Below are positions 10,271-11,061 of a DNA stretch of 11,061 nucleotides, piece by piece. The notes under the pieces are model-generated. The model saw only the letters and a list, made by a program, of their open reading frames with translations. It was not told the origin of the DNA and searched no databases. Where the stretch lies: the NCBI GenBank assembly GCA_905209765.1, contig CAJLUE010000059.1, forward strand, positions 1-11,061, read 5' to 3'. Each line of letters opens with the position of its first letter. The stretch's first letter is position 1. Made by a program: the position numbers and the translations under genes. The DNA is from an uncultured Collinsella sp. Lineage in GTDB: Bacteria > Actinomycetota > Coriobacteriia > Coriobacteriales > Coriobacteriaceae.

Positions 10271-11061
10271 ATGAAGACAACGTTCAAAAAGTCCGTACTC
10301 GCATTTCTGACATGCGTCCTGGCGCTCGCCTTTGCCCTGACGGGCTGCAGCGGCGGCGGCAAAGACCCCAAGGCCAACTTCGTCGGCAGCTGGGAACTCT
10401 CGGGTGGAACCCTGGAGGGCGAAGAGCTGACCGATGAGTATATGAAGATGCTCGAGGATTGGGGTGTCCACTGCGTCCTGATTCTCGATGAGGACGGCAC
10501 AGGCGCCCTCGACCTGTTCCTTGAAGTCGTCGACCTTAAATGGGAGGCAAAGGACGCCACCACCGTAACCATCACCGCCGAAGACGAGTCGCATGACATG
10601 AAGCTCAAGGACGGAAAACTCATCCTCGAAGAAGATGACGGCAATCTTGTCTTTACCAAGTCCGACAAGGACCTGTCCGGTACGGTGAAGAAGGATCGTG
10701 AGGCGGCCGAGAAGGAAGAGGAGATCGATGAGGCCGTCGAAGACGACGATGTCCAGAGTGTCGAAATCTCCCCCGCCGTCACCGTCGCCGATGACGATCT
10801 GTGCACCATCACCATCACCGAGAAGTTCAAGGACGACTGGGGCGACATCGGCTTTGTCGTCAACATCACCAACAAGAGCGACAAGGACCTGACCTTCTAC
10901 GCTCCTTCCGGCAAGACCAACGTCAACGGCACCATGAAGGAACCCTGGTTCTCGGCTCACCTGATGCCCGGCACCAGCGCCACCGAGGAATTCACGTTCT
11001 CGAGCGGCGAGCTTGACAGCCTTGACGACCTGGTCAACACGACCATCGGCATCGACGCCTA
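10271..11061 (+). CDS. Lipoprotein with lipocalin-like and C-terminal ligand-type domains (cut by window end)
   Basis: ATG 10271 follows AAAGGAGG (10258-10265) at ideal spacing. The frame stays open to the end of the window, with 263 complete codons. The last two bases are TA, so the next codon could be a tyrosine or a stop. Residues 1-26 form a lipoprotein signal peptide: KK near the start, a hydrophobic core, and lipobox LTGC with the lipidated Cys26. A first domain (~36-135, FVGSWELSGG...LILDEDGTG) resembles the small lipocalin-like DUF5640 type. A very acidic linker (~142-165) follows, then a beta-rich domain (~168-260) with VADDDLCTITITEKFKDDWG and NITNKSDKDLTF, a pattern seen in many Gram-positive lipoproteins. 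The protein should sit on the outer face of the membrane. Function is unknown. Co-directional position 80 nt after the SPFH gene suggests linkage with that cluster. Confidence 0.8.
   Translation, partial: MKTTFKKSVLAFLTCVLALAFALTGCSGGGKDPKANFVGSWELSGGTLEGEELTDEYMKMLEDWGVHCVLILDEDGTGALDLFLEVVDLKWEAKDATTVTITAEDESHDMKLKDGKLILEEDDGNLVFTKSDKDLSGTVKKDREAAEKEEEIDEAVEDDDVQSVEISPAVTVADDDLCTITITEKFKDDWGDIGFVVNITNKSDKDLTFYAPSGKTNVNGTMKEPWFSAHLMPGTSATEEFTFSSGELDSLDDLVNTTIGIDA

Overview
The window looks like chromosomal DNA from a GC-rich actinobacterium of the Coriobacteriia, most likely Collinsella or a close relative. This is inferred from the strong GC bias at third codon positions in the core genes, the gene types, and the abundant short palindromic repeats; no ribosomal RNA or other strong phylogenetic marker is present, so the placement is tentative.

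Layout. (1) Bases 2-571 hold the 3' end of an RpiR/MurR-type regulator (SIS sugar-phosphate-binding domain). (2) Bases 572-2123 form a lower-GC island: a class II Fic-domain protein with a C-terminal winged helix, preceded by an AT-rich control region with five copies of a CTAATAACGAG-like half-site around an extended -10 promoter. One copy of a 68-nt palindrome lies on each side of this unit. (3) Bases 2124-2363 lie between the convergent Fic and pyrE genes and carry three further hairpins. (4) pyrE (orotate phosphoribosyltransferase) is on the minus strand. (5) A 440-nt divergent region between pyrE and mgtA contains a TTGACATGTCAA palindrome embedded in a promoter, a possible 23-codon upstream ORF with a full-strength Shine-Dalgarno, and a small hairpin repeat. 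(6) mgtA encodes a 922-aa P-type Mg2+ ATPase. (7) Bases 6257-6815 hold low-complexity sequence, a 67-nt palindrome, a 55-codon minus-strand gene remnant and a decayed repeat copy. (8) From 6816 to the end is a tightly spaced plus-strand cluster: a DUF4428-type zinc protein, a double zinc-ribbon membrane protein, an SPFH protein with two C-terminal zinc ribbons, and a lipoprotein cut by the window end.

Working together. The last cluster is the most coherent unit. Its middle genes have the architectures of the zinc-ribbon/membrane and SPFH partners of the Bacillus subtilis ydjFGHI envelope-stress locus, here joined by an additional zinc-finger protein and followed by a lipoprotein, so a membrane-associated stress or scaffold complex is a reasonable inference. 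The Fic gene appears to be a self-regulated accessory gene acquired between housekeeping genes. At least four kinds of palindromic repeat sit in the intergenic gaps, close to gene 3' ends in several cases, suggesting REP-like elements that may double as terminators.
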